Source of the DNA: Chitinophaga eiseniae
Lineage (GTDB): Bacteria > Bacteroidota > Bacteroidia > Chitinophagales > Chitinophagaceae
DNA: 64,000 nt
NCBI RefSeq assembly: GCF_012641265.1
Contig: NZ_JABAHZ010000001.1
Span: 1,745,446 to 1,809,445, forward strand
Direction: 5' to 3'
A program made the position numbers and the translations under genes. The notes below the pieces were generated by a model. That model did no database searches. It saw nothing but the letters and a program-made list of their open reading frames with translations, and was not told the origin of the DNA. Below are positions 46,901-55,299 of this stretch, piece after piece; within the stretch, counting starts at the first letter, position 1, and the number at the start of each line of letters is the position of its first letter.

Positions 46901-49018
46901 GCTACCGACAACTGTGATGCCAGCGTTGTTCCGGCATATAGTGAAATGGGCAGTGGCACCGCCTGCGACTCTACAATTGTTCGTACCTGGATATTTGCAG
47001 ATGCCTGCGGCAACAGTGATTCCGTGAAACAGACCATTCACATCAAAGACAGCATTGCACCTGTACTTTCCGGTACAGCACCAGATGCATCTATCACTTG
47101 CGCAAAAGACATCCCGGCACCGCCAGTGATTACGGCTTCTGATAACTGTACCGTCAATGTGGCCGTACAGATGAGCCAGATGACCACCGACAGTACCTGT
47201 GTGAACAAATTCAAACTGGTACGTAAGTGGTGGGCAGTAGATGCCTGTGGCAACAAGTCAGATACCATCAAACAAACCATCACCGTGAACGACAACGTGA
47301 AACCAGTGATCACCGCTAACTTCACCGCAAATGTGAACATACAGTGTATAAAAGACATCCCGCCGGTGCCTACACCAACAGCCACCGACAACTGTGATGC
47401 CTCCGTTACACCGGTATACAGTCAAATTGGTAGCGGTACCTCCTGCGACTCTACGATTGTTCGCACCTGGATATTTGCAGATGTTTGCGGCAATAGTGAC
47501 TCTGTTAAACAAACTATCCACATCAAAAATAGTGTAGTACCTGTACTCTCCGGTAAGGTAAGCGACCTGGTGGTAGCTTGCGCCAAAGACATACCAAGTC
47601 CGCAAACCATCACCGCCAGCGGCAGTTGCAGTGGCGCCACCGTATACTTCTCTGCTGTAACAACAGACAGTACCTGTGTAAACAAATTCACCGTGGTACG
47701 TAAATGGTGGGCTGTAGATGGCTGTGGCAACAAGTCAGATACCATCAAACAAACTATTATCGTAAAAGACAGTATTGCCCCGATAGTAGCCACCGCCCAG
47801 GGAAGCGATAAGCTGATCAGTTGCAGCGCTCCGCTCGTGTATGACGCACCAACATTTACAGATAACTGTAATGGTAAAGTGACTGTGACCACCAGCGACA
47901 GGAAAGTAGGAACCGTTTGTCCATTTAAATATATCAGGCGCTGGACAGCCACCGACGAATGCGGCAACTCCATCTACGTAGAACAGGCTATTACCGTAAG
48001 CTGTTGTGCAAGCTACTGTACCTACACCCAGGGATTCTATGGCAACAAGGGTGGCCTAGGATGCACTCCTGGAGGCGGCAGTCTTAAAGCGCTGCAAATG
48101 ATGACACAGGTAGTAGACGCTCAACCAGGCGATTCCGCTATCTTCGGACTAAAATCAACAGGTAAATTCTTTACCCTGTTCCTGACCGACGTTACCAATA
48201 GCAGTATATTCAACATGCTGCCTGGCGGAGGTACCCCAGCCGCACTGAAAGGATATGCTACCTACAGCAAGTCAGCCACCTGGCCTAATGTACCGTTATC
48301 CACCGCATCAACAACGTTCGGTAAGATTAACAATGTACTCTTGTCTCAAACAATGACCTTGTTCTTCAATATGGGTATTACACCTACCTTGTCAGGATTG
48401 ACCATTGGCGGAGATTCCCTGTTTACCGCTAAGCTTACCAGCTGCGGCAGCAACACACCGGTATCCCAGATAGATGCCTATAAGCTGCCAGCCAACGTGG
48501 TCAACTACCTGGCATCTACCGGACAGGCAACCGTACAAGGATTGTTTATGCTGGCCAATAAATACCTCGGAGGACAGACCGTCAGCGGAGTAAGCGCTTC
48601 CGATGTAAATGCGGCGATAGATGCTATCAATAATGGATTTAATAGCTGCGCCGTACTGGTAAGGTGGGCGAAGACTGTTAGCAATATCAGCAATATTTCA
48701 AGCGTATCATACGACAATCCAGGCTCATTAACCTATGGTAAGGAAACAGCTCATTCTAACCTTGTAGTGACCGTATTCCCGAACCCATATACAGAAACTA
48801 TATTGTTCCGTTATGTAGCACCGGAAACAGGTAAAGCACAACTGGAATTGTATAATCTGCAGGGACGCCGGGTAGCAGTTATCTACAACGGAGAAGTAAC
48901 GAAGGGTAGTTTACAGTTGATAGAATACCACGTGCCAGAAGCTTCCAGGATACTGTTCATCTATAGATTAAGTGTAGGTCAGTTTACCGCCACCGGAAAA
49001 ATTGTACCCACCAGGTAG
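43952..49018 (+). CDS. Giant T9SS-exported adhesin with PKD and HYR-like repeats
   Basis: From the ATG at 43952 (a TTG at 43928 is possible) it encodes 1688 residues with a signal peptide (cleavage after VNA). Order: a beta-rich N-terminal domain to about 290; Ig/PKD-like modules at about 290-550 (LTYLWSIIGS, TFQFVVTATDSAGC); HYR-like modules at about 550-1280 built from a 160-residue unit with paired Cys; a further Cys-containing region; and a type A T9SS sorting domain over the last ~80 residues (VTVFPNPYTETILF). It should be a long Cys-rich surface stalk. The gene is monocistronic with a clear terminator. Confidence 0.87.
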   Translation: MYAIDLPRYSPNVPSFPSKLIPILLLLFFLTAAVLRVNAQSANLDQGSNGSSTAPTSPVDWVNGNLNNNQAHFLEGYSVPYRAVLTNLVANQTYTLVIGLDITASGKHALDYITQFQRLEPHAIFLHTAETVDPLLNITGFPESYFTSTSTLAIPAPSSAGSPVAGQPTTSFNTLPASERVMTGYNATLSSVVYASEGSLTGSNSETVINITFTALKETAVLAWGGHIASVFDWGKDASGQTNSASGISGSPYHMRLKNWIIDGNVVSIGNQDRSLKTNAVYIPPEGSISGPSTGCIETTSLNYTSTVDDPTGLTYLWSIIGSNTANAKIVNNTLANIQVVPIGTSFTAGSFSLQLIVTRNGLSDTSYLGSDVYPGQLITLSKVMVNAGVDQSITNLDTAYLSASAAGGTSPYTFSWSPVTGLSNPTIFNPQFIPTGTGTFQFVVTATDSAGCTGKDTVVITVTQHPAPPCIINGPNPVCPGSSNVYMGPLPSQVGSYSWSITGDGSITGAITNDTVTVMAGNTCGSYKLQLITTTADGKVKDTCSLVVNVKDTIAPVLSGTAPDAAITCAKDVPAAPVITASDNCIGNVQVQMSQQTVDSTCVNKFKLVRKWWAVDACGNTSDTLKQTITVNDNVKPVITADFPKDVKVQCVGDIPAPPAPTATDNCDAIVIPIYDEMGSGTACDSTIVRTWVFADVCGNSDSVKQTIHIKDSIAPVLSGTAPDASISCAKDIPAPPVITASDNCTANVTVQMSQMTTDSTCVNKFKLVRKWWAVDACGNTSDTLRQTITVNDNVKPVITADFPKDVKVQCVKDIPAPPTPTATDNCDASVVPAYSEMGSGTACDSTIVRTWIFADACGNSDSVKQTIHIKDSIAPVLSGTAPDASISCAKDIPAPPVITASDNCTANVTVQMSQMTTDSTCVNKFKLVRKWWAVDACGNTSDTLTQTITVNDNVKPVITADFAKDVKVQCVKDIPAPPTPTATDNCDASVVPAYSEMGSGTACDSTIVRTWIFADACGNSDSVKQTIHIKDSIAPVLSGTAPDASITCAKDIPAPPVITASDNCTVNVAVQMSQMTTDSTCVNKFKLVRKWWAVDACGNKSDTIKQTITVNDNVKPVITANFTANVNIQCIKDIPPVPTPTATDNCDASVTPVYSQIGSGTSCDSTIVRTWIFADVCGNSDSVKQTIHIKNSVVPVLSGKVSDLVVACAKDIPSPQTITASGSCSGATVYFSAVTTDSTCVNKFTVVRKWWAVDGCGNKSDTIKQTIIVKDSIAPIVATAQGSDKLISCSAPLVYDAPTFTDNCNGKVTVTTSDRKVGTVCPFKYIRRWTATDECGNSIYVEQAITVSCCASYCTYTQGFYGNKGGLGCTPGGGSLKALQMMTQVVDAQPGDSAIFGLKSTGKFFTLFLTDVTNSSIFNMLPGGGTPAALKGYATYSKSATWPNVPLSTASTTFGKINNVLLSQTMTLFFNMGITPTLSGLTIGGDSLFTAKLTSCGSNTPVSQIDAYKLPANVVNYLASTGQATVQGLFMLANKYLGGQTVSGVSASDVNAAIDAINNGFNSCAVLVRWAKTVSNISNISSVSYDNPGSLTYGKETAHSNLVVTVFPNPYTETILFRYVAPETGKAQLELYNLQGRRVAVIYNGEVTKGSLQLIEYHVPEASRILFIYRLSVGQFTATGKIVPTR
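45601..47790 (+). repeat. 480-bp in-frame tandem repeat inside the adhesin gene
   Basis: Units begin near 45601, 46081, 46561 and 47041 with an exact 480-bp period, followed by a degenerate partial unit to about 47790. Units 2-4 are nearly identical at DNA level; unit 1 and the last are more diverged. Each unit encodes 160 residues (APVLSGTAPDA, KLVRKWWAVDACGN, TATDNCDA). This indicates recent expansion or gene conversion. Confidence 0.9.
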
Positions 49019-49049
49019 TATACTTTAGCGTGATTGATAAAGCAAAGAA

Positions 49050-49079
49050 GGCCCGGCTTGTTAGCCGGGTTTTCTTTTG
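49050..49079 (+). terminator. Intrinsic terminator of the adhesin gene
   Basis: CCCGGCT, loop TGTT, AGCCGGG, then TTTTCTTTT, about 35 bp past the stop. The next ~200 bp up to the Rhs gene show nothing further. Confidence 0.85.
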
Positions 49080-49287
49080 TAATTATATTTGTTATATTCA
49101 CTATCAGACCTTAATTTGTGGTAATAATCTCCGTAAAATACGGTTAACCTTATTTATCAACTATACTGCTGTAATTTACTTTCAGAAAAGATGTGACAAC
49201 CCGGTAATACAGTGATTGCAGCCGTATAGGCAAGATTGGAAGAATTACATTGTTTGCATTTAACGAACCTTCTTTATTGAATAAACC

Positions 49288-52200
49288 ATGTCAGGAGAAA
49301 ACAAAGGCTTTGGAGCGCTCTTTGCCGAAAAGAAAAATTCACTGGATCACATACAAAAAGGAATGGCCAGTATATTGCCATCCTTTCCCGGAATGCCTGC
49401 CGCCAAATATTTCGATCTGGGTATAGGCATAGATTTTCATGACTGCGTATTTCCACCGGCGCCTTTGCTACCGGTACCGCATATAGGGATGATTTTTGAT
49501 ATCATGGGAGCCATCATGGCAGCTATTGCCAGTGTGGTGCCTCCCCCGCCACCGCCACCGGAAACAGAAGATGGTAAAGAACCGCCTCCTCAACCTTTTT
49601 CCCTGGCTGCTACCGCCCAAATGCTGGTACATGCATTGAGTCCCTCGGTAAAAGTACACCAGCAGTGGATTGCCAATGCCGGCACCCCCATTTTTCATTT
49701 ACCTGCATTTATTGCGCACCTGCCCTTTCCCATCGTAAAGCCCAAAGCGGCCTCCGAAATGTGGATGGGAAGCTCCACCGTACTGGCAGATGGAGGTCCG
49801 TTTTCAACCCAGTTTCACCCGGCCTTGTCTTGTAACCTGGTAGGGCTCCCCTCTCCGCCCCGGCTCAATAAAAAGAGTACCGCCATGGCGCTGATGGCGC
49901 CCACATCGGTACTGCTCATTATGACCTCCGCGGGTAAGCCCGTACTGGTGGGCGGTCCGCCCACGATCGACCTGTTTCAGCTCATGTTTAAACTAGGACT
50001 GAAAGGACTGTCTAAAGCAGCCGGTGCGGTACTCCAGAAAATTATTGACAAGATAGAAAGCCGCTTCCCGAAGCTGGCGGCCATCCTGCAGAATTTCAAA
50101 TGTAAATGGTTCGGGGAACCGGTAGATGCCGTGAGTGGCCGGGTATATGCCCGCAGTACCGACTTCGAATTACCCGGTCCCATTCCATTGGTATGGGAAC
50201 GTACCTACTACAGTGATGCTGCCGTGAACGGTCCACTGGGATATAACTGGCACCACAGTTATAACATGAGCGTATACGATCTCCAAAATGGCTACCTGAG
50301 TATACGCCTGCCGGATGGCCGTGAAACCGTAATGCCAGCCCTTTTACCGGGACGCCGCTATTATAACCGGAAAGAACAGCTCTGGTGGCACCGCGATGAT
50401 AATGGCTATTACCTGTCTGATACGACAGGGCTCAACTATCATTTCCACGCCAAAGCTGCGCCTGACGGCAGTTATATGCTGGCGGAAATCCTTGATCCTG
50501 CCGGCTTCAGTATACAATTCCGGTACAACCCTAAAGGGCACCTGCAACAGATCACCGATAGCAGTGGCCGGCACCTGTTGGTCACCACTGATGAAGAAGG
50601 CCGCATTGTGAGGATTCATACCCATTGCAATAACACGGTGATCGACCTGGTACGTTATACCTATGATGAAGACGGCAACCTCAGCACTACCACCAACGCC
50701 AGGGATGCCAGCAAGCACTTTTTCTACCGCGGGCATCTCCTCGTACAGCTCACCAATCAAAGCGGGCTTAATTTCTACTGGGAATATGAAGGCGCCGGCG
50801 ATGACGCCCGCTGTGTGCACACCTGGGGCGATGGCGGTATCCTGGAATACCATGCCCGGTATGAAAACGGTAAAACAACCACCAACAACAGCCTGGGACA
50901 TGAAACCGCCTATTACTATGACGAAAGAAACCTGATCTATAAAATAGTAGATGGTAACGGCGGCGTTACCCTGCAACACTACAACGAATTTGAAGAGCTG
51001 GCCGTGGTCGTAGACCCCGAAGGCAACAGCCTGAAAAGTGATTACGATGAGTATGGCAACGTGATCAAATCAACGAATGGCAACGGGGAAACGACTACGT
51101 ACAGCTACGATGAGCAACAACAGCTGATTGCCTTGAAAAGTCCCGGTGGCATGCGTTTGGGCTGGGAGTACAATGACCAGGGCCTGGTATCTAAAAAGAC
51201 ATTGCCCAACAGAACATTCCTGCGATACGGCTACAAGGGACCGCATCTCACCAGCATTACCCATAGCAACGGCCGCGTTATTCAGCTGGAATATGATGAG
51301 CAGCATAACCTCACCCGGCTCATACAACCCGAAGGAGCACAGTTCAACTGGAAACATGATGAGCTGGGCAGACTAATCCGTGAAACCAGCGACAATGGCT
51401 ACTGGTATGCCTACGAATACGATGCAGTGGGTAATATGATACGCATGGAAGAAGCAGATGGCTCCGCCCATCACTTCAGCTATGATGAAGCAGATAACCT
51501 GTTGCAGGCCGGTGATGGACAAAGAAAAGTCAATTTCACCTACGGTCCGTTAAGTACGCTGACCAGCAGAATGCAACATGGCATACAGGTACGATTCAAT
51601 TATGATACGGAACTGCAACTCCGCACCATCGCCAATGAGGGCGGGGAGTTGTACCGGCTGGAGCCGGATGCCAACGGCAACATCATCAACGAATGGGGAT
51701 TTGATGGGCTGCACCGCCACTATGAAAGAGATGGCGCCGGCAGGATCAAAAAATTACTGCGGCCCGGCAACCGCTGGACACTTTATGACTACGACGGCAA
51801 TGACAATATAACCCGGATGGAGCAATACGACGGCAGCGTAACGGCCTATGGATATAATGCCGACAGCTTGCTGACAGCTGCATTCAATGCAGATGGCGCC
51901 ATTACCATACAACGTGATTTCTGCGGACGGGTCGTCAAAGAATCACAGGGAGCGTATAGTGTTGCCCGTGAGTACGACGATGATGGGCGCAGCAGCTTTA
52001 TCAGCAGCAGTCTCGGTGCAGCCATCAGCCTGCAACACACTCCCACCGGCTTCCTGGAGAGCATGGAAGCGGGCAATGGCACAGCCGGCAGCTGGCATGC
52101 CCGCTGGCAGCGCAATACGGAAGGCGCTGAAATAGAACGGCAACTCAGTGGTCAACTGACCCTCAAAATACAGCGCGATAAACAAGGACGCATTATCCGG

Positions 52201-53673
52201 CAAACGATCGGCCAGCAACAGGTCACCAACAGCACCCGCTACGACTGGGGCCCTGCGTCCAAATTACGCCGCATGGTAAATGAGCTGTCGGGCCGCGAAG
52301 TACGCTTTGACTACGACGAATTCGACAACCTCGCCAGTGCCACCTATGCGCAACAAAATTCCAGCATAGCAGAAACCATCTACCGGGTACCGGATAAACT
52401 GGGTAACCTGTTTACCATCCCCTCCCGGAAAGACCGTACCTATAGCAAAGGGGGACGGCTCCTGTCCTGCCCCGATTATTTCTATTACTATGACGCAGAA
52501 GGTAACCTGCTGTTCAAAGAATTCAAAACCAACACCCACAGTGCCGCAACAGACAAACAGTCTTTTATTAAAGCCAACAAAATTGATGCAAAAGGAAGTG
52601 GTACAGGGTGGAGCTATCACTGGAATGCAGATGGACTGCTGCAAAGTGTAGTGACGCCCACCGGCGCCGACATTGTTTTCAGCTACGATCCGCTGGGACG
52701 CCGAATAGCCAAGGTGAACAAACGGAGCCAGGAGGTAACGCGCTGGGTATGGGACAGGAGCGTCCCCCTGCATGAATGGCACTACCAGGGCGACTATCCG
52801 CCGCACCTGGGGGCAGATGCCAGTGGCGACCTGCAAGAAGCCAAAGAACCCATCGACCACCTGGTGACCTGGGTATTTGAAGAAGGCACACTGATACCAG
52901 TGGCCAAACTGGAAGCTGAAAATGCCTACAGCATTATTGCCGACCATATGGGGACCCCGATACAGGCCTTCGATACCTCCGGCCGTAAAGTATGGGAACG
53001 GGAACTGGATTGTTATGGTAAAGTGCGTACCCTGCATGGTCATAAAACATTTTGTAACTACCTTTATCAGGGACAGTATGTGGATGTGGAAACAGGGATG
53101 GCCTATAACCGCTTCCGGTATTATTCGCCGGAAACAGGGATGTATCTTAGCCAGGACCCGATAGGCCTCAGCGGTGGCATGAAACTATACGGCTATGTAC
53201 GCGATCCGAACACCTGGATAGATCCGTTCGGGCTCATGGCAGCCGGCAAAATGAGGGGCGCCACTGGTACCATTACCGCTGGTGACGACGAGGTAAGACT
53301 GCCATCGAAAAATAAAATCCACTCAGAAATGCGTGGACTCGATGCCCTGAACAAAGAAGGTAAACTGGCCGGTAAAGATGTCGTCATCTCTGATATCCAG
53401 GGACACTTCTCTATCAGCGAAGATGCACCTGTTGGTATGTGCGTAAAATGCCGCACACAGATGTTCGACTACCTGAAAGAAGGTGGTGCCAACAGCGTAA
53501 CCATACCGGTTACCAAAGCCAATGTAACCATCGATCACCTGACCATTATGCGTGACGAATTCGACGCTGCACAAAAAGACCTGCAAAAGTTGCTGAAGGA
53601 AAAAATGGGTACCGTCAAAAGGTCCGACAAAGCCTGGGAAAAACTGGAAGAACACTCTACAAAACACCACTAA
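49288..53673 (+). CDS. Rhs-family polymorphic toxin with PAAR-like N-terminus and deaminase-like tip
   Basis: A 1461-residue protein with no signal peptide. Residues about 30-230 resemble a PAAR-like loading domain with a proline tract (PPPPPPP near 85-92). A DUF6531-type segment begins GEPVDAVSGRVYARSTDFEL (about 274-293). YD repeats follow to about 1200, then the RHS core (YYSPETGMYLSQDPIGLSGG) ending at DPFGL, where Rhs tips are autocleaved. The last 145 residues form a deaminase-like domain: H1345-S-E1347 and C1385-V-K-C1388, spaced like the zinc and proton-transfer residues of the deaminase superfamily. PAAR-like Rhs effectors ride type VI or related contractile systems; none is in the window. 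Confidence 0.9.
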   Translation: MSGENKGFGALFAEKKNSLDHIQKGMASILPSFPGMPAAKYFDLGIGIDFHDCVFPPAPLLPVPHIGMIFDIMGAIMAAIASVVPPPPPPPETEDGKEPPPQPFSLAATAQMLVHALSPSVKVHQQWIANAGTPIFHLPAFIAHLPFPIVKPKAASEMWMGSSTVLADGGPFSTQFHPALSCNLVGLPSPPRLNKKSTAMALMAPTSVLLIMTSAGKPVLVGGPPTIDLFQLMFKLGLKGLSKAAGAVLQKIIDKIESRFPKLAAILQNFKCKWFGEPVDAVSGRVYARSTDFELPGPIPLVWERTYYSDAAVNGPLGYNWHHSYNMSVYDLQNGYLSIRLPDGRETVMPALLPGRRYYNRKEQLWWHRDDNGYYLSDTTGLNYHFHAKAAPDGSYMLAEILDPAGFSIQFRYNPKGHLQQITDSSGRHLLVTTDEEGRIVRIHTHCNNTVIDLVRYTYDEDGNLSTTTNARDASKHFFYRGHLLVQLTNQSGLNFYWEYEGAGDDARCVHTWGDGGILEYHARYENGKTTTNNSLGHETAYYYDERNLIYKIVDGNGGVTLQHYNEFEELAVVVDPEGNSLKSDYDEYGNVIKSTNGNGETTTYSYDEQQQLIALKSPGGMRLGWEYNDQGLVSKKTLPNRTFLRYGYKGPHLTSITHSNGRVIQLEYDEQHNLTRLIQPEGAQFNWKHDELGRLIRETSDNGYWYAYEYDAVGNMIRMEEADGSAHHFSYDEADNLLQAGDGQRKVNFTYGPLSTLTSRMQHGIQVRFNYDTELQLRTIANEGGELYRLEPDANGNIINEWGFDGLHRHYERDGAGRIKKLLRPGNRWTLYDYDGNDNITRMEQYDGSVTAYGYNADSLLTAAFNADGAITIQRDFCGRVVKESQGAYSVAREYDDDGRSSFISSSLGAAISLQHTPTGFLESMEAGNGTAGSWHARWQRNTEGAEIERQLSGQLTLKIQRDKQGRIIRQTIGQQQVTNSTRYDWGPASKLRRMVNELSGREVRFDYDEFDNLASATYAQQNSSIAETIYRVPDKLGNLFTIPSRKDRTYSKGGRLLSCPDYFYYYDAEGNLLFKEFKTNTHSAATDKQSFIKANKIDAKGSGTGWSYHWNADGLLQSVVTPTGADIVFSYDPLGRRIAKVNKRSQEVTRWVWDRSVPLHEWHYQGDYPPHLGADASGDLQEAKEPIDHLVTWVFEEGTLIPVAKLEAENAYSIIADHMGTPIQAFDTSGRKVWERELDCYGKVRTLHGHKTFCNYLYQGQYVDVETGMAYNRFRYYSPETGMYLSQDPIGLSGGMKLYGYVRDPNTWIDPFGLMAAGKMRGATGTITAGDDEVRLPSKNKIHSEMRGLDALNKEGKLAGKDVVISDIQGHFSISEDAPVGMCVKCRTQMFDYLKEGGANSVTIPVTKANVTIDHLTIMRDEFDAAQKDLQKLLKEKMGTVKRSDKAWEKLEEHSTKHH
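53236..53673 (+). other. Deaminase-like toxin domain of the Rhs protein
   Basis: The domain starts just after DPFGL. HSE and GMCVKC supply the expected H-x-E and C-x-x-C zinc motifs, with 37 residues between E1347 and C1385 (longer than in DddA). A strand/helix pattern of deaminase type is plausible (KDVVISDIQGHF, RTQMFDYLKEGG). It could target DNA, RNA, a nucleotide or a protein base; sequence alone does not say. Confidence 0.75.
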
Positions 53674-53680
53674 TATTCAT

Positions 53681-54295
53681 ATGGAGAAAAAGACAAAAGA
53701 AGTTAAATCGAAAGGACTAGTTGTTAGTTATGATAACAGGATAAATGAATTATTCTTTACTTCAGGAGAAAAGCTCTGTTTCAATAACGATCATAAAACG
53801 TTTGAAATAGATCAGGACCCGTACGGTGAATCAGACCTGCAACCCATCACCGAGTTGAGCTTCGATACCAGCAGTTTTGAATTCGATACCGTGACAGATG
53901 GCGTAGATTATCACTATAAGATCACTGGCAAATATCCGGCGGACCAGGCATTATACGCCTTTCTGAAGGAAAATGATTTCAACACGCTCAGTTTTCCCAA
54001 CAATGACCAGGACGTCGTTTTGGTGGAATTTGAAAAGCAGCAACTGGTCAGGATAAAATTGATAAAGCTGGAGAATGAAACATCATCCGACTTTTTAACG
54101 ATTTACTTTGAGCCTAAAGAGAATTTCCTCATAAAATACCCGCAACAGCGACGGGCACTGAACGGATTTAGCTTCCGGGGTAACCAGTTGGTTTGCCAGA
54201 TTCCGGGGGAAGAGCTCATCTGGGAGCTGACCGTACATCCTACTGTGCTGGCCCTGGTACAACGTATCCTGGCTACTTATACCAGCGGACAATAA
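53681..54295 (+). CDS. Candidate immunity protein for the Rhs deaminase-like toxin
   Basis: A 204-residue cytosolic protein, highly acidic, with no signal peptide. It starts seven bases after the toxin stop, the standard position of an immunity gene. Predicted strands such as GLVVSYDNRINELFF and FDTSSFEFDTVTDG, and the C-terminal LIWELTVHPTVLALVQRIL, suggest a mixed fold. I recognise no family. The pairing is inferred from position and charge. Confidence 0.72.
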   Translation: MEKKTKEVKSKGLVVSYDNRINELFFTSGEKLCFNNDHKTFEIDQDPYGESDLQPITELSFDTSSFEFDTVTDGVDYHYKITGKYPADQALYAFLKENDFNTLSFPNNDQDVVLVEFEKQQLVRIKLIKLENETSSDFLTIYFEPKENFLIKYPQQRRALNGFSFRGNQLVCQIPGEELIWELTVHPTVLALVQRILATYTSGQ

Positions 54296-54311
54296 CTAAA
54301 CAGCCCTGCGG

Positions 54312-54986
54312 CTATTCAATAGCTACAGCGCCGCGCTTACCGGCGTATGCTCCTCTCCGGTATACATATATCATAAACCCAATGGCAATGATTGTTCCCG
54401 ATACAGAAGGTAGAAACTGGCTGTAGGGCTGATATTGAGGAAATACCGTTCCGGTAAATGCCGATAGAATACCGCTGAAGGCGCTCACCATTTTCAGGAT
54501 ATGCTCGTACAGCCATAAGTTGCCATACCAGTGTGATGGAATCAGGTAACGTAAAAAATCATACGTGATAATAAAAAGCAAGTATCCTGTAGTGCTGTAA
54601 ATGATGACCGGCGACCAGATCATGCCAATAGATTTAAAGTAGTACAGGAAATACAAATCAGAGCAAAGCACCGCTATGGCCACCACTATGTCTCTCCCAT
54701 TAAACTGATTGGACTTTGCCTGTAACACCCGGTAACCGGAGTATCCGAGGTATCCGCTTAACAGGGTAATGACCAGTAAAAATGTATTTCTTCCAAATAC
54801 AAAAACGCCTATCAGGCCAGTGGCAATCACCACCGATAAAAACACGAGAAAGAGGCGGCCACTTTTCCGGTGCAGCATTCCTCCTTTCCGGGTCAGTAAT
54901 GCCACCAGCCCAAGGATCAATGCAACGGATCCCGCAGTAACATGCGTGATAATATTAGCGCTATGTAAAACGGAGAGGGAAACCAT
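54312..54986 (-). CDS. Multi-pass membrane protein of unknown function (DUF2306-like)
   Basis: A 224-residue protein with about seven transmembrane helices. His residues in THVTAGSVAL and MLHRKSGRLF near helices 1-2 resemble the DUF2306/haem-type membrane families. It is not linked to the Rhs locus, being on the opposite strand and convergent with the immunity gene. Confidence 0.75.
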   Translation of the reverse strand: MVSLSVLHSANIITHVTAGSVALILGLVALLTRKGGMLHRKSGRLFLVFLSVVIATGLIGVFVFGRNTFLLVITLLSGYLGYSGYRVLQAKSNQFNGRDIVVAIAVLCSDLYFLYYFKSIGMIWSPVIIYSTTGYLLFIITYDFLRYLIPSHWYGNLWLYEHILKMVSAFSGILSAFTGTVFPQYQPYSQFLPSVSGTIIAIGFMIYVYRRGAYAGKRGAVAIE

Positions 54987-55299
54987 GGGTATAGTTGCTT
55001 CAGGGAGTTATGCTTACGAAGCTAATGAATAAAGCGAATATAGCATTGTACAAATTTTCCGTTCCGCTCACGCAAAGGAGCAAAGGAGCAAAGCAGCTAA
55101 GATATAAGCGAGTTTCTAAGCTTGCAAAGTGTTGGATTACATAAAAGATAAGTTTGTGATAGCATCATCATACTTTTTGAACTTAAAAATTCGCGTAGAT
55201 CTTAGCTGCTTTGCTCCTTTGCGTGACTATTTCCAAAAAAAGTTTCATTTTTTCGGGTAAATTAGGCACTGACTTATGGTTGCTAATTAAACAGAACAG
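54987..55299. other. Intergenic region with dispersed repeat arms
   Basis: About 310 bp between divergent genes. Apart from the inverted-repeat element at 55068-55226 no gene was seen. The promoter of the GH95-like gene should lie here. Confidence 0.5.
55068..55226. repeat. Inverted-repeat element of the CACGCARAGGAGCAAAG family
   Basis: The left arm at 55068-55103 contains TCACGCAAAGGAGC, AAAGGAGCAAAG and CAGCTAAGAT. The right arm at 55199-55226 (ATCTTAGCTGCTTTGC then TCCTTTGCGTGA) is its inverse complement, with one GGAGCAAA unit fewer. About 95 bp of AT-rich DNA lies between. The same core borders the acetyltransferase gene at 28015, suggesting a small dispersed element. Confidence 0.65.

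Noticed and set aside
45182..47973. Long open frames on the minus strand across the adhesin repeats
   Set aside because: They follow the 480-bp repeat period and lie fully antisense to the adhesin gene. They are a composition effect of the repeat, with no signal, domain or start context.
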